Shown here piece by piece: positions 45,531 through 61,749 of a stretch of DNA of 64,000 bases (position 1 is its first letter; every line of letters begins with the position of its first letter). The position numbers were made by a program, and so were the translations under genes. Source of the DNA: Elysia crispata (Eukaryota > Mollusca > Gastropoda > Plakobranchidae); assembly GCA_033675545.1 (NCBI GenBank), contig JAWDGP010006875.1, positions 503,501 through 567,500 on the forward strand. Direction: 5' to 3'. Under the pieces are notes generated by a model, which was given only the letters and a program-made list of their open reading frames with translations, made no database searches and was not told the DNA's origin.

Positions 45531-46660
45531 TTTCACCCAGCCCGATAATTATGTTCACACTTAAATGTAGGAGATCAATTGTTGTAGTCCAGCTATACAA
45601 AGAGAAATGAAAGAAACAAACAAACAAATCACAGGGATATTTAAAACTCCCAATGCTAGCGTGCAAGGAGGAAGAGAAGAGTCGCGTCTTACGTCCTCAT
45701 CGTAAGAGAAAGAAAACTTTCCAGAACACTCATGTAGACGGATAACAGGCGAGAGGGAGAATTATTGGCTTCTTTCCATACTGTACAAAGATACTCTCTA
45801 CTAAACTTAAAAAGTGCAACTAAGTGGACTTTGTACGTTTCCGCGCTATGTTAACTAATAGAAGCGGTAGGTATTCCAGTATAATCAGATGTAAATAAAA
45901 TAAAAAGAAGGATCAGGGAAAAATTAGATGGTAAAATACTAGCAGTTGAAGGGTTACCGTTCATTGCGTTAACCTATTACCTCCGAGATATCTATTATCA
46001 TGATACGGTTATATGACACGTATTTAGTTTAGTCTATAACCTGTTTAGCTTACCTCTGCCTGGCTTAGGTTGAATATACCTAAAATCAACCTCTAAAGTA
46101 ATGACGCTGATACTAACCAATTCTATTGCTTATGTTTAGATTAGAGTGAAGAATTTGCAGAACGAAAGTTTCCAAACGCTCCTCATTCTTTTTTTTTTAC
46201 CTGTCTTTTGCCCTATATTTTTGGGACCATTTCGTTAACCATAGGCTTGCTTGCTATGAACTCGACTAACATTCTTTGTTGTCTTACTTTTCCTTCTTAA
46301 CGGACAGTTATACTTGTAGTTCCATAGCAATAACCGTTCTCTATTACGATCTATACCCACACGTCAATATTTATTTTTATTTATTTTTTTTTTTTTTTGT
46401 AATAGAACCCAAAATATCTTATTAGCTCTCGTTTTCTATTGTTTTTGGAACATTAGAGTCAAGTGTATTCCCTTTGAAAGGCGCTCGCTTTATTTTTCCT
46501 CAAAGAAATGTTTTGTTTTCAACGATTTCTCCAACCCCAATGCTGTAAGCCGTCTGATTTTTCACCGTTCCCTTCCTGTATTACTTGTTATACACAATGA
46601 TTAAGCACCTTTCCTCACCTTTCCAATTAACCCCTCCCTTTCTATTATCCTCGGTGCTTC
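45531..46660. other. Intergenic, nothing recognised
   Basis: AT-rich with poly-T runs; no gene recognised. Confidence 0.55.
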
Positions 46661-46664
46661 CTGC

Positions 46665-46800
46665 GTCTCGTACATGCGCGCCGGCTCTAATGGCGTCCGC
46701 GGACTTCCGGGTGACAAAAGCGCCGAGGAAGGAAGTGGGCGTGTGTTCACGAGGTTCTGCACGAGCGGCTCTTGTCCACCAAGCCTGCCGATCGGTGTTT
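46665..46800. promoter_or_regulatory. CpG-rich promoter-like island (NRF1/ETS/KLF-type motifs)
   Basis: CATGCGCG at 46673-46680 (NRF1-like), AATGGCGTCC just after, ACTTCCGGGT at about 46703-46712 (ETS) and GGAAGTGGGCGTG ending at 46743 (ETS plus KLF). CpG density is much higher than in the flanks. Overlapping + strand frames of 75 and 84 codons run through it but resemble nothing I know. It could be a transcription start for an unrecognised gene or non-coding RNA. Confidence 0.4.
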
Positions 46801-47099
46801 GGGGCTTGCTAATGGCAACTTTTGTGTTGTTTAACCTGCTACGCTTGCTTGCTCTTCTATCACAGAGGCACAGAAGAGAGAGTGGTTTGTGTTATTTAGA
46901 GACTAATATGTCTTTGCGAAGTGATTAGCACGAGCAGTAAACGAGATTTAGTGCGGCTGAATTATATAGTTAATTTCAGGTTGTTTTCCCTTTTTAACAG
47001 AAAAGTGCTTTATAGTGTTCTATAAAAACATAAAATATTATTTTCTAGAACGCTTTTCCAACTAATAAGTTAGAAAAAATAACGAATCAAAACTTGATT

Positions 47100-47135
47100 A
47101 CCACCCCCCCCCCCCCAAAAAAAAAAAAAAAAAAT
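47100..47135 (+). repeat. Poly-C followed by poly-A
   Basis: About 13 C and then 17 A in direct succession. Confidence 0.9.
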
Positions 47136-47479
47136 GAGACAAGAAACAAGATTTCAACTTTTACAGTGCTTAAAAATAAATAAATAAATAAACGCCATTA
47201 AATCTACTAATTATGCAACGCACACCATGACTTTTATCCAACCATGAAACTTGAAAGAACAAACGTCTCTTAAAATTTTGTGCGAGATGTAAAAAAAAGA
47301 CCAATCCATGTCTATTGTGTAGTTTGAATTTCTTTCACGTGTTCCGTGCTTCTCCAGGGACATGGTATTTTAGTTTCTAAACAATTGGTTTTCAAACTTT
47401 GCAGAATGAAAAAGAAGAGACATAAATTTTTTTGTTTAGAGATTTCCATTCATAAAGAAGCCACAGAGATCTACTTCTG

Positions 47480-47562
<83 letters not shown>
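47480..47562 (+). repeat. (CT)n microsatellite
   Basis: About 41 units. Confidence 0.98.
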
Positions 47563-47567
<5 letters not shown>

Positions 47568-47767
47568 TCTTTCTAGAAATAAAGAAAACAATCAAACAAC
47601 GTGAGAGGCTGAGACATACGGAGCTAGATCTAAGAATCTAAAGATGGAAGTGACTGTAAATAAAGAAATAAATAGTGTAGTCCATTTGTTATTTATTTAA
47701 TTACCTATCCATCTACGCATCTATCCATTCTATCCATCCACCTATCTATTTATCTATAAGCTATCTA

Positions 47768-47772
<5 letters not shown>

Positions 47773-47824
<52 letters not shown>
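47773..47824 (+). repeat. (CT)n microsatellite
   Basis: 26 units, preceded by decayed ATCT/ATCC units from about 47690. Confidence 0.97.
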
Positions 47825-47828
<4 letters not shown>

Positions 47829-47839
47829 CTTTATTTTTT

Positions 47840-48570
47840 TCGGCACATCCTGCCTTCTTTGCGTGACTTGAGATTGGATCTTAAAGTCCTCCGCTACCCG
47901 CCGATGGTCCATAGGATATTTTGCTCACAACTTAGTCGGATGTCGACCATAAAAACCGAAGAAAACCGAGATGAACCGGATGGGAAGTGTCCGATGATGC
48001 CCTCCTGTAACCCAGACGGCAAGCGTGATCGTAGCCGCACAAGGGTTAAATGGAATGACGTTTTGTTTGACCGAAAGCTAAATTGTCTTTTAGCACCGTT
48101 TCGGCACGGAATGAGTTCCTTCCAGGAAGGCAGCTAATATGGCGACTTTCTGTCCACGGCTGCTTCTGGCTCTCTTCTTACCCTCAGGTCTCGAATATCT
48201 CCATGTTGTCTTTTGATTGATTCAAAAGCAGCCATATGAGAGACGCTTGCTGGTATCCATTTCTTTGGTTGATGGCCGAAAGTTTGGGGCAAAAGATTGA
48301 AAACGCTCAAAATATCTTAGAGCCTTGGGTGCCATTTGCATTTTTGTCCGCGTTATACTTTTTTTCAGCCTTCTCCGATTAACGCGCGCTTGATTCATGA
48401 TCTTAGCCAAGTTTAGAACAAAATGGTTTAAAGTTATTGAATCAGCCGTAAGATCTGCTGTTTTTTTTTTTTTAAGTAAAATCTTTGTGGGGTTATTAAG
48501 TGTTTTTGTCTGCATCTCTCACTCTTTCCTTCTCGCTCTCTTCTCTTTTCCTGTCTTATCGTCTCTTTTC
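47840..48570. other. GC-richer intergenic patch with an unassigned 92-codon frame
   Basis: A + strand frame from 47859 to 48137 begins MRDLRLDLKVLRYPP and contains a basic stretch (DGKRDRSRTRVKWND). I recognise no family and see no neighbouring exon, so I do not call it a gene. A 13-base palindrome CCTTCCAGGAAGG lies at 48118-48130. Confidence 0.3.
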
Positions 48571-48575
48571 TATGA

Positions 48576-48578
<3 letters not shown>

Positions 48579-48626
<48 letters not shown>
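48579..48626 (+). repeat. (TC)n microsatellite
   Basis: 24 units within a wider pyrimidine-rich zone. Confidence 0.97.
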
Positions 48627-53012
<4,386 letters not shown>

Positions 53013-53143
53013 TCAGGTAGCATGTCCCTTGCGGCACGTCGCGTCTATGACAGCCTCCCTGTACGCCGTTCGATCCTGGGCAATGTGTCCAGCTCGTGTG
53101 ATAGTGGTCTTCATCCTTTCCGTGATGTCTTGGCTCCATCTAC
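53013..53143 (-). pseudogene. 5'-truncated non-LTR (LINE) retrotransposon, C-terminal ORF2 remnant
   Basis: Read on the minus strand from about 53143 to a TGA at 53015-53013, the frame encodes RWSQDITERMKTTITRA followed by GHIAQDRTAYREAVIDATCRKGHAT. The RW..DI......T....A...AQDR..YRE.V pattern is the typical extreme C-terminus of LINE reverse-transcriptase polyproteins. Only about 43 residues remain, with no catalytic motifs, so it is a dead 3' fragment. The stop is followed on that strand by CTACTACTC, possibly the start of a simple-repeat tail. I cannot assign the clade. Confidence 0.65.
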
Positions 53144-53149
53144 ATAAAG

Positions 53150-54326
53150 AGCACATTGAAAAAAAACAAACAAGCACAAATTATTTTTTAACGTGTATCA
53201 TTTAAATGTAATCCACAAATGTTTTATAATTCATATGATTTGAACTCATTCTTATTAAATTTTTCCCTATAGAGAAAAGTTGTACTTGCTATGTCCCCGG
53301 TTCGTCAACCAGTTGTCTAGGCACAAATCGTCCTGTTCAGAGAATTTGTTTTCCTTCTCTCCGAAACTAAGCCGCTGCTCTTTCTAGTTTCCACTGATGT
53401 CACCGAGCACTACAGAGGTGATTGAAAAATGGTAAAGACGAGGTGAAACAAGATCAACAAACCAGAACAATGAAAATTCTCGCACTCCTCAGTCCCCAAA
53501 GCTGTGATTGCCCGCCACCTAGCTGTCGCCATGAATTATTGAGGACCCTAGACTGGAAGGACGCCAGAGCAGAGGATCTCAGGACGCTAACCTGTCCCTT
53601 GCGCCTCACCTCGCCCAGCTTGTGCACGCCTCACTGTCTTTTGTCTCCCTGGCTGCTCTTACGCTGAAGATAAAGGCCTGATTTACATTGAATTAAACAT
53701 GTCTTTTTAACGATCTAATTTACACCGCTATGCTAACAGAATCTCGGTGGTTCCTCGCTCCAACTCGTCAAATATTCACCACCACTATCGCTTCTGTAAT
53801 TAGAGCCACTTTGATAAGATGTATTTTTCAAGGGGAAATCTTAAAAGCAATCGGCGGAGCATTTAAATACAGAAACAAATTGTCGATTTTGTTTTCTATC
53901 CTCTTTTACAATTATTGAGTGAAAGGGGAGACAAGGCAGTCAAAGGGAAGTAAATCTCGTATTGCGCCCAATGCGCCACGATTTGCGTTATTTGCTTTCC
54001 TCACAGCTGACTAGCGGGGCAGTTTGTTTTCCTCCCTTACAAATCGAAAAGAAAGGAGAAAAATGCTGTCACGGAGGTAAATATATCGGCGTAATATTCC
54101 TGAAGGGACGCAGGATTCCATTACCATTAAAAATGGCTCTAAGAAAATTTAAGCCTGCGTTACGTTTTTTGCTTTTGTTCTGTTTTTTTTTTGTTCTTTT
54201 GTCAAAAAAAAAATTGTGTAATGAATCAAAAACCTATTAAGCATTCTTCGATACGATAGAAAATTTGATCCCATCGTTTCCTGTTTATTTAAAGTTAAGG
54301 TGTTTGAACATTTTTGCCCTCGAATG
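53150..54326. other. Intergenic, nothing recognised
   Basis: Unique-looking sequence between the LINE remnant and the mariner insertion. The short frames match no family known to me. Confidence 0.55.
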
Positions 54327-54328
54327 TA

Positions 54329-54361
54329 CGAGGGCTCTTTCAGAACTAACCGAAAAATGCC
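54329..54361 (+). repeat. Mariner left terminal inverted repeat
   Basis: Begins CGAGGGCTCTTTCAGAA directly after TA at 54327-54328. It differs from the right repeat at positions 15 and 18 only. Confidence 0.95.
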
Positions 54362-54490
54362 CATTGCTCAGCAACCAGTGGAGCTTTTTTAATTCTGTAA
54401 ACGACATGATATTCCTTATTTCCTTACGGATATTCCCAGAAATTATGAAGTGCATCATTTTGCACAATGAATGTCTAGACGATTTTAAAG

Positions 54491-55611
54491 ATGGCGGCCC
54501 ACCTTGAAACTTGGTCAAAGGAGGAAATCAGAGCTGTCATACGTTTTTTGAACGCCAAAAGTCTGAATCCTACCGAAATTCATAAAGAACTTCAGAGTGT
54601 ATATGGTGAGCATGTTATAAGCCGTACACAAGTCTATCACTGGTGTAATTTGTTTGAAGCCGGCCATTCCGACTTGACCGACAGGGAAGGGAGAGGGCGT
54701 TCGATAACTGCGACGTCAGAAGACAATGTGAAGCGAGTTGATGAGCTTATTCGTCAAGACAGGAGGTTGAAACTTCATGAAATCGCAAGCAGTCTTGAAA
54801 TTTCGGAAACTTCTGCCCATAGAATTGTATTTGATGAACTTGGCTACAGAAAAGTCAGCGCAAGATGGGTTCCTAAGCAATTGACAGACAATCATAAAGA
54901 ACAAAGATTGGACATCTGCAGGGAACTTTTGAGAAGAAGCAAGAGCTCACGCAGGGTTTACGGGCATACTGCCAACGCCGGCGGAGACTTTCTAGGCTAC
55001 GATGTGACTTTTCTTGACAGCTTAGTCACCGGTGATGAGACTTGGTTGCACCATTGCACCCCAGAAACAAAGCAAGATTCGATGACATGGAAACATCCAT
55101 CCTCACCTGTCGCGAAGAAATTCAAAGTCATGCGGTCAGCAAAGAAAATAATGGGAACTGTTTTCTGGGACAGTCGTGGTGTTCTTCTGTTCGAAACCTT
55201 ACAACCTGGAGAAACAATCAATGCTGCAAGGTACTGCCAAACTCTTGACAAGCTTAGGGAGGCCATTCGCAGAAAGCGCCCAGGGCAGTTGACCAACGGG
55301 GTCATTTTGCAACACGACAACCTACACCCCACACAGCACGAGTGACGCAAGGTTGGCTAGAGAAATATGGATGGGAGATTTTGCCACACCCACCACACAG
55401 TCCAGACCTCGCACCATCTGATTATCACCTCTTTGGGCCACTGAAACGTGAGCTGGCAGGAAAGCGCTTTGATGACGATGAAGAGCTTGTTGACCATGTG
55501 CGGAAATGGCTACAAAACCTTGACGGAAGTTTCTTCCGAGAGGGTATCTATTCCATGGTGCGGCGTTGGCAGAAGTGTGTTGACAGACTTGGCTGTTACG
55601 TAGAGAAATGA
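54491..55611 (+). pseudogene. Mariner transposase (DD34D), broken by one frameshift
   Basis: The enzyme cuts and pastes the element by binding its terminal repeats. The first segment (54491-55345, 284 codons) has an HTH_48-type N-terminal helix-turn-helix at about residues 11-60, a second helix-turn-helix at about 90-125, the linker motif WVPKQL at 126-131, the first catalytic Asp in VTGDETW (residue 182) and the second in LQHDN (residue 276). A one-base loss just after that Asp, near 55320-55335, shifts the frame to a TGA at 55343. The rest continues in another frame to 55611, with HSPDLAPSDYHLF supplying the third Asp, 34 residues after the second, and ends GCYVEK. About 15-20 residues before VTGDETW look longer than in Mos1. 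No active protein is expected from this copy. Confidence 0.95.
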
Positions 55612-55677
55612 AGGACGAGTCAAGGTATGAACACGTCCAAGAATTTTGTTGATAGCATAAAAAACGCGGATTTTACA

Positions 55678-55710
55678 GGCATTTTTCGGTTAATTATGAA
55701 AGAGCCCTCG
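55678..55710 (-). repeat. Mariner right terminal inverted repeat
   Basis: Its reverse complement begins CGAGGGCTCTTTCATAA. It is followed by TA at 55711-55712. Confidence 0.95.
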
Positions 55711-55712
55711 TA

Positions 55713-56203
55713 ACAAATCGTTCATGATAGATGCACAGTAGCCATAGAGAGAGTACAAGTTCTCTTCCTCTGTCTCATTCATTTCTCTTCCTCTTGCTCT
55801 ATCTCTACTTTCTCTTCTTTAACAATTGTTTAAAAAAAAAATAATAAAAATGATGCAATTCATCATTTTAGTGAAATATTTATTAAAAGCCCACACGCTC
55901 TTCCACCCCAAAACTCAAAGCAAAGTTTGCACATTCCACTCAACAATCTTTTTTATCAAGCTTTTTAGATAATACTACAATACCACTTAATTTTCATTCG
56001 TTCTGGAGTCGTAATCCTGTCTAACGAGGTAATATAAAGCGGCCTTTCAGAACATACAGTGCTCTGAACTGCTCAATTATTGATACTGGACTGGTCGCTG
56101 CCTCAGCCTGGCCTGGGAGTACACATAGCCGGGCAAGAGGCGATAACAACATGATGCAGCAGCAAAGGGTGAAAATTTTTGACTAAACAGGGTTGTCTGG
56201 TGG

Positions 56204-56206
<3 letters not shown>
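55713..56206. other. Intergenic, nothing recognised
   Basis: AT-rich flank of the mariner insertion, with pyrimidine-rich sequence at 55755-55820. Confidence 0.6.

Positions 56207-56281
<75 letters not shown>
56207..56281 (+). repeat. (AG)n microsatellite
   Basis: About 37 units. Confidence 0.98.
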
Positions 56282-56286
<5 letters not shown>

Positions 56287-56513
56287 GAGGTAGGGAAAAT
56301 GAGAGTCCAAGACAGGGAGGAGGAGCTGCAGAAACAAATATACAGAAATAGATTAACACGTAGACAAACAAAACGAAAAGAAAAACTCCTAAATCTCTCT
56401 TTTTCTATCTATCCATCAATCTACCAATCTATCATTTTTTTGTAATTATTTATCTATCTATTTATGTTCCTTTTTTACATGAATATATTTTTCTTTGCAT
56501 CCATGTAATTTCT

Positions 56514-56673
<160 letters not shown>

Positions 56674-56679
56674 TAAATA

Positions 56680-59600
56680 TTGAGTAGATGTAATCAATCA
56701 GTATCGAAAATTATTTTCCCCTTTAGTTTTTAACTAATCTTCAAAGAATCATTGACTTCTCTGCCCCCCAAAAAATATAATTTACGATGAAGACCTTTAT
56801 TTTGTGATATATTCATAATTTCTAAATTTATTTTCTAAACTCCCTGTCGGTCCAGTAGGGCTAAAGACTGATTTCACTGGTCGATCTTGACTCTTAAAGA
56901 ACAAATCAATGGGGGGCCTCACTTGCCACTCCCCAGCCGCAAACTTTACATCAGCAAGTGAATATTTTACTCATTATCATGACGGCAACATCGAACAAGA
57001 TTGTCCGAAATTGTTAAATCTTTAAAAAAAATTTCTATACACTTAGGACACCCTTGATCTTGAATGACAATAAACCTCCCATTGTTCAGAGCCAGTAACT
57101 AAGAGTTGTTAAGGGGAAGTGACATCATGTTTTCTCTCCCTTTTACCACCACTATCACGCATCTACGCCTTTTTCCTCTCAACGCCCCCTATCAATAACA
57201 GTGACTCTGACAGAAGAACCGAGACAGCAATCAGTTTTATTTCCCCCAGGACCTGTTCGTGTATTGGTTACTCTCATAACCGAGCGTCCGAGATAGTCTT
57301 GAATGTACTCACTCGAGATGTAAAGCCAGCATCCCATAGCAGTCACCACTACTTCTAGTCTTTGCTCGTTCTCAAATCTCTGAATCTTTGATTAAGTGGT
57401 ATTGTGAATGTGCCATAGGTTATTGATCTCCACCGTTTTGTCTCCTGATTTGTTATAGATCGTAGTCTGCCTTATTGAAAAATGATTGTGCAATTAATCT
57501 TTAAGCCTTAACGTGAGTCTTTTTATTATGACGACTCAGTTTGACATCGGTCATTGCATTGATGCTGCATTGATTACACCACCTGATTTTATTTAGTTCT
57601 TCTAGGGATGGGGAATCAGGAAATATGGTAAGATCTTCTTCAAGGTGACAAGCAAACATTTAGACATATTTTAACTTGGGAGTTGCAATACAATGATGAT
57701 ATTATGATAATTCTTTTGAAAACCAAAATCTTACTTGTTAGTCTTGTTTATTATGAGTGTATTAGGTACTAAGCTGTTTGTCTTATTGTTTATTTTGTTG
57801 TGGTTGGGGTTGCTTTTACTTCTTGTAGACATGGCGTAGTCAATGTCAATAATGTTTCAATCATTTTCTGTGTTACTTCCATCATATAAAAAACATGTTA
57901 TTCTATCTAAAAAATTAAACACGAAGGAAGTTGGGTAATTTTTCTTTTAGTTACAACTCTTAGAGTACACCATTATTTGCTTCTTGTCCCTGTTCTCCTC
58001 GTGCTGAGTATTTGTAACCTTAAGAATTTTCCCGAAGTTTTCTAGCTGCTTGTTAAGGTAATCATTGGGAGTTATGCCCATTTGTAAATATTTATTTAAA
58101 AAATGGAAAGATAATAAGGACTTGTCTGTAGAACAGTACACCGCACATATTATTAATCTATTAACTGATCAATGAGGATATTCACTGCGTTGGGCCTTAG
58201 AGCTCAGTCTACTTAATGTTCTGAAAAATCTTATAATGTTGCCTAAATTGAATGGTGGTTTTGTATTCTAGATTTAAAAGTCTGAACCTTGAGTGATCTA
58301 TTACAATTTTTTCAAACGATAGAAAAATATTTAAATTTAACATAATTATCTGAAGTCTTATGTTACAAATATTTTTCGCTTTACATACTTTGTCGCACGT
58401 AATACTATGTAATATCGATTATTTACTTCAAGACCGGATTACATATTGCTCTTTCCTATACATGCCTGAAAGTATATAGAATATCTCCTATGTTACTGCT
58501 ACAGTAACATTTAATATGAAATCCATAACCGCTGATTTTTCACAGAGACATACCCGTGTCAAATGTCTGTGATGGTCCCAATCAAAGGATATAGTATAGA
58601 CAAGAGGAGACGTTGTGTGGAGCCGACCATCCATCTTGTCTCATGTGGTCCCTGTGCTGTACACTGCTGCTGCTACTTCCGTGACGGGTGTCGGGTGACA
58701 CAACGGTCTGTAATTATGATGAACGGCTGAGCCAGAGCCCTTGGGGTCAACGGTAAATAACATACAGCACTAGGACCTGTAGACCTGTAGACCAGGTCTA
58801 TGTTCTGTTCCCACACTATCCGCAGTGAAGTACCGGTACTGGGAAAATAGTAATTATTGTAAAGCCCCAAAGATCATAATGATTTAGAAAATGAATAATA
58901 TATATATATATAAAAAAAAAGAATATAAATACGAATGCCAAATCGGAAAGAAGGGAGAGGTGTGGCATAAAATTGTTCCTTGGCATCTCATGCGTTCTCA
59001 CAAGCACATCCTCACCATAAATATACTTACATGTTTGTTTTGAAAAAAATAAAACATAATTAAGTAAAAAGATATTAAAGCCGACACAGCAAATCATCTG
59101 TGGACAATAGAATTCCCCCGCCCCCCTTTTTTCCCCCAAAGCATGTTAAATGAAATCAAAATGAGTCCTTTCCCTGTGAAATATTTCCATGATTGTGTGT
59201 TTACTCTAGCTTCGAAGTTCCAAAGAAACACGGTGCGCTAATCTTAGTGCACATAACTCTTGAAATTCACAGCAACATAGATCTAGTCATCATCACAAAC
59301 AACGAGTCAGCTAAACAGCGACTACCACGATAAAAATGGTGGCGAAGTTTCCCACAGGAAGGTCCGTCGATCCATGTCAACAAAACTAATTTCTATCGCA
59401 CCACCAGTGTATTACAAGTTCTACTTGAGTTATGTCAATCAAAGACAAATACAGAAAAGGCCTATCTTTTCTTCTGTGATCCACACAAACCCCGCCTTTG
59501 CTGAGAAATTCAAATAACAAGACTTTGTGAAAGGTGAACTACGGCTCTTTTGTGCGAGGCTGACTTCGCTACAATTGCGGAAACTCAGGGCAAAAAAATG

Positions 59601-61660
59601 TAAGGGGAGAGCACTGACTTATATTTTAACGCGTACTTATTGTTTATTGAAGATCTTTGTTGTCGCAAGGTTGTCAGTGACGAGGAATAGATCTAAGTTA
59701 TGTGTGGGAACCGGAAGAAAGTAGGCCTGCTCCCACAAAGACGCCACTGTATGACGCTGAGACGAAGCTCTTAGAAACGATTATTACAAATCTAGAACGC
59801 TTGCTGTGGCTAGATCTAGGTTGTTTTTAAAAACAACAGTAATGTTTCACGCTTAGCGTGACGAAAAACCGGATGACAGAAAATAAGGTGTAATCCCAAC
59901 AGACGTAGAATTTTTCAGAGAAAGCATAAAAAGCTAGATGTTCGTTTCCGTGATGGCTCCCAACAGAGTCTGACAATCAGCGTAAATCATAGTTCAATTT
60001 TAGCTCATTTTCCACGGGCAGCCCATTTCTGCTGGATTTCGCGTTTTCATTCTTGAAAGCAAATTGATTAAGTACGCTCGAGGAGAATCTAAATTACTCG
60101 TTACCATTTTGAATGTAAGAAAATCAGCTTGGCGGAAACACAAGCAAAACGCTCTCTTTGAAGCCCTTTCTTGATGAAAAGCAACGCTTGAGGAAGACGC
60201 AAATTGTGAAAAAGTCTAATAGTTGTTGAATTTGCGACGAAAAATTTATGGAATTACAATATTGCTTATTCCTTAAAATGATGTCTATCTTACAGCAGTG
60301 GTGCAAAGGGCGTTACATCAAAGGCCTTTCAAGCTAAATATTAATTCTAGAGTATTAGCGGTGATGTATTGTTTCTTCCAAGAGCTTAGCGACAAGAGCC
60401 GAACAAATTATCTCAAGCTATAAGTAGAGATGTTGAGAGACAGAAATGGGGGAAAGGTGAGAAGTGTTGAGCACGACTTCTGTGTCGACACTCTTGAAGT
60501 CTTCTGCTAAATCTCTGGCAAAGACACGGAGAGAGACAGAGAGACAGAGAGTACCCCCTGGTGGGCTGCAGCCACTTGAGGTGACGCTGGATTACAGACC
60601 AGGGAGCAGCGCCAGTCAAACAGGCCTGGCCGAGGGTGACACCTTCAGGCCAGAAGAGCACGACACTCCTGTCTTCTGCTGCCTCTCACTGTGTCTGTCT
60701 CAAGGCGGTTGTATACGGGCGCGATGGGGTCCGCTTACACTCCCTCCTCACATTCCGCGAGTCTGTTGTTAGATCTAGTTCTGTAACTGGGGTGCCGGTT
60801 AGGTTGTGCCCACTTGTGGCTCTTCACCCTGCAGAGTTACCGAAACTCGTGACGGCGCTACCCTGCTGTGCTGAGTGCCCATGCTGTAAGGCAGTAATTA
60901 TCTCTGTTCTAATGAAGCCAAGCTGAGCAACAGGAAGACTTGACAGCCCTGCCCACTTCTCCTGCCATTGCCCCTCCTTCTCTGTTTTAATTTCTTTACA
61001 CACTCATCGTTAACGACTTCCATTTTTATTCATGAAAATAAAAACATCAACACAATTATTATCTCCCCGGAGAGCCAACAGCCCTTTATTGAATTGTGTT
61101 TATTTTATTTTCCTTAAGGAGGAAACGATTGCTTCCTATTAGGTTGTGGTTTCAATGAATTAAGTAATTTTTTGAGCTGTTTAGTCAATTTGAATAGGTT
61201 TGCAGTAATTGCTAATCCCTATAGTTAAATTTAACTCAAAGTTTTTGTCTGCAAAATGTATTGAGAACATTGGTTAATTGTAATAATGTCTCCAACTAGA
61301 CAGAGCATTTAAAACATCGGCCTTACTATTCATATTTATGAATTTATTTTATTTGTTATAGGGTCAAGTCTGCCGCTTTAGAATGACGGATCTGTGAAAT
61401 TTCCGCTGCCAACGACAGACGCCACTTCTTCTCTGACTTCGCAAAAATCAATGACCACAGAGTTAATTTTGTTCAAAGCGTCCTTATAGTCATGTAGGAA
61501 TGATATCCAACTTTCGAACTTGTAAAGAACTGGACGACCTTCTATTTCAGAGCAACCGTAATACTTTAAAACCACGACGAGGCTCTGTGGACAGTGATCA
61601 ATAAAATAATGAGAACACAGTGATTTTCCATGAAGGTAACGAGAGGGTTTGTTTGATGAG
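56680..61660. other. Intergenic, nothing recognised
   Basis: Long stretch, AT-rich to about 58500 and mixed afterwards, with GC-richer parts at 58550-58800 and 60470-60950. A perfect 18-bp palindrome GTTGTTTTTAAAAACAAC lies at 59820-59837 and TCACGCTTAGCGTGA at 59847-59861. No exon-like frame or RNA gene was recognised. Confidence 0.5.
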
Positions 61661-61664
61661 AGTC

Positions 61665-61745
61665 GACCCCATCAGCCTCAATCGACCCCTGAATCTCAAT
61701 ATTACAATCGCACGCTCTGCCGACTGATCTATCCGGCGCTTCCCA
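61665..61745 (-). repeat. tRNA-derived SINE head or tRNA pseudogene
   Basis: On the minus strand, GCGCCGGATAGATCAGTCGG then CAGAGCGTGCGATTGTAATA resembles the acceptor, D arm (A box TAGATCAGTCGG at 61731-61720) and anticodon arm of a tRNA. GGGGTCGATTG at 61689-61679 resembles a degraded B box, about 30 nt further on. Mismatches in the T arm and an unpaired acceptor stem argue for a SINE or pseudogene. Confidence 0.55.
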
Positions 61746-61749
61746 CATC

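Larger units (their letters stand above)
54329..55710 (+). mobile_element. Mariner (Tc1/mariner superfamily) transposon, nearly complete
   Basis: A 1,382-bp element with 33-bp terminal inverted repeats (54329-54361 and 55678-55710) identical at 31 of 33 positions. A TA dinucleotide flanks each end (54327-54328 and 55711-55712), the target duplication of this superfamily. It contains one transposase gene (54491-55611) with a 129-nt leader after the left repeat. The size, end structure and DD34D transposase all fit mariner. High end similarity and a single obvious lesion suggest a fairly recent insertion. Confidence 0.97.
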
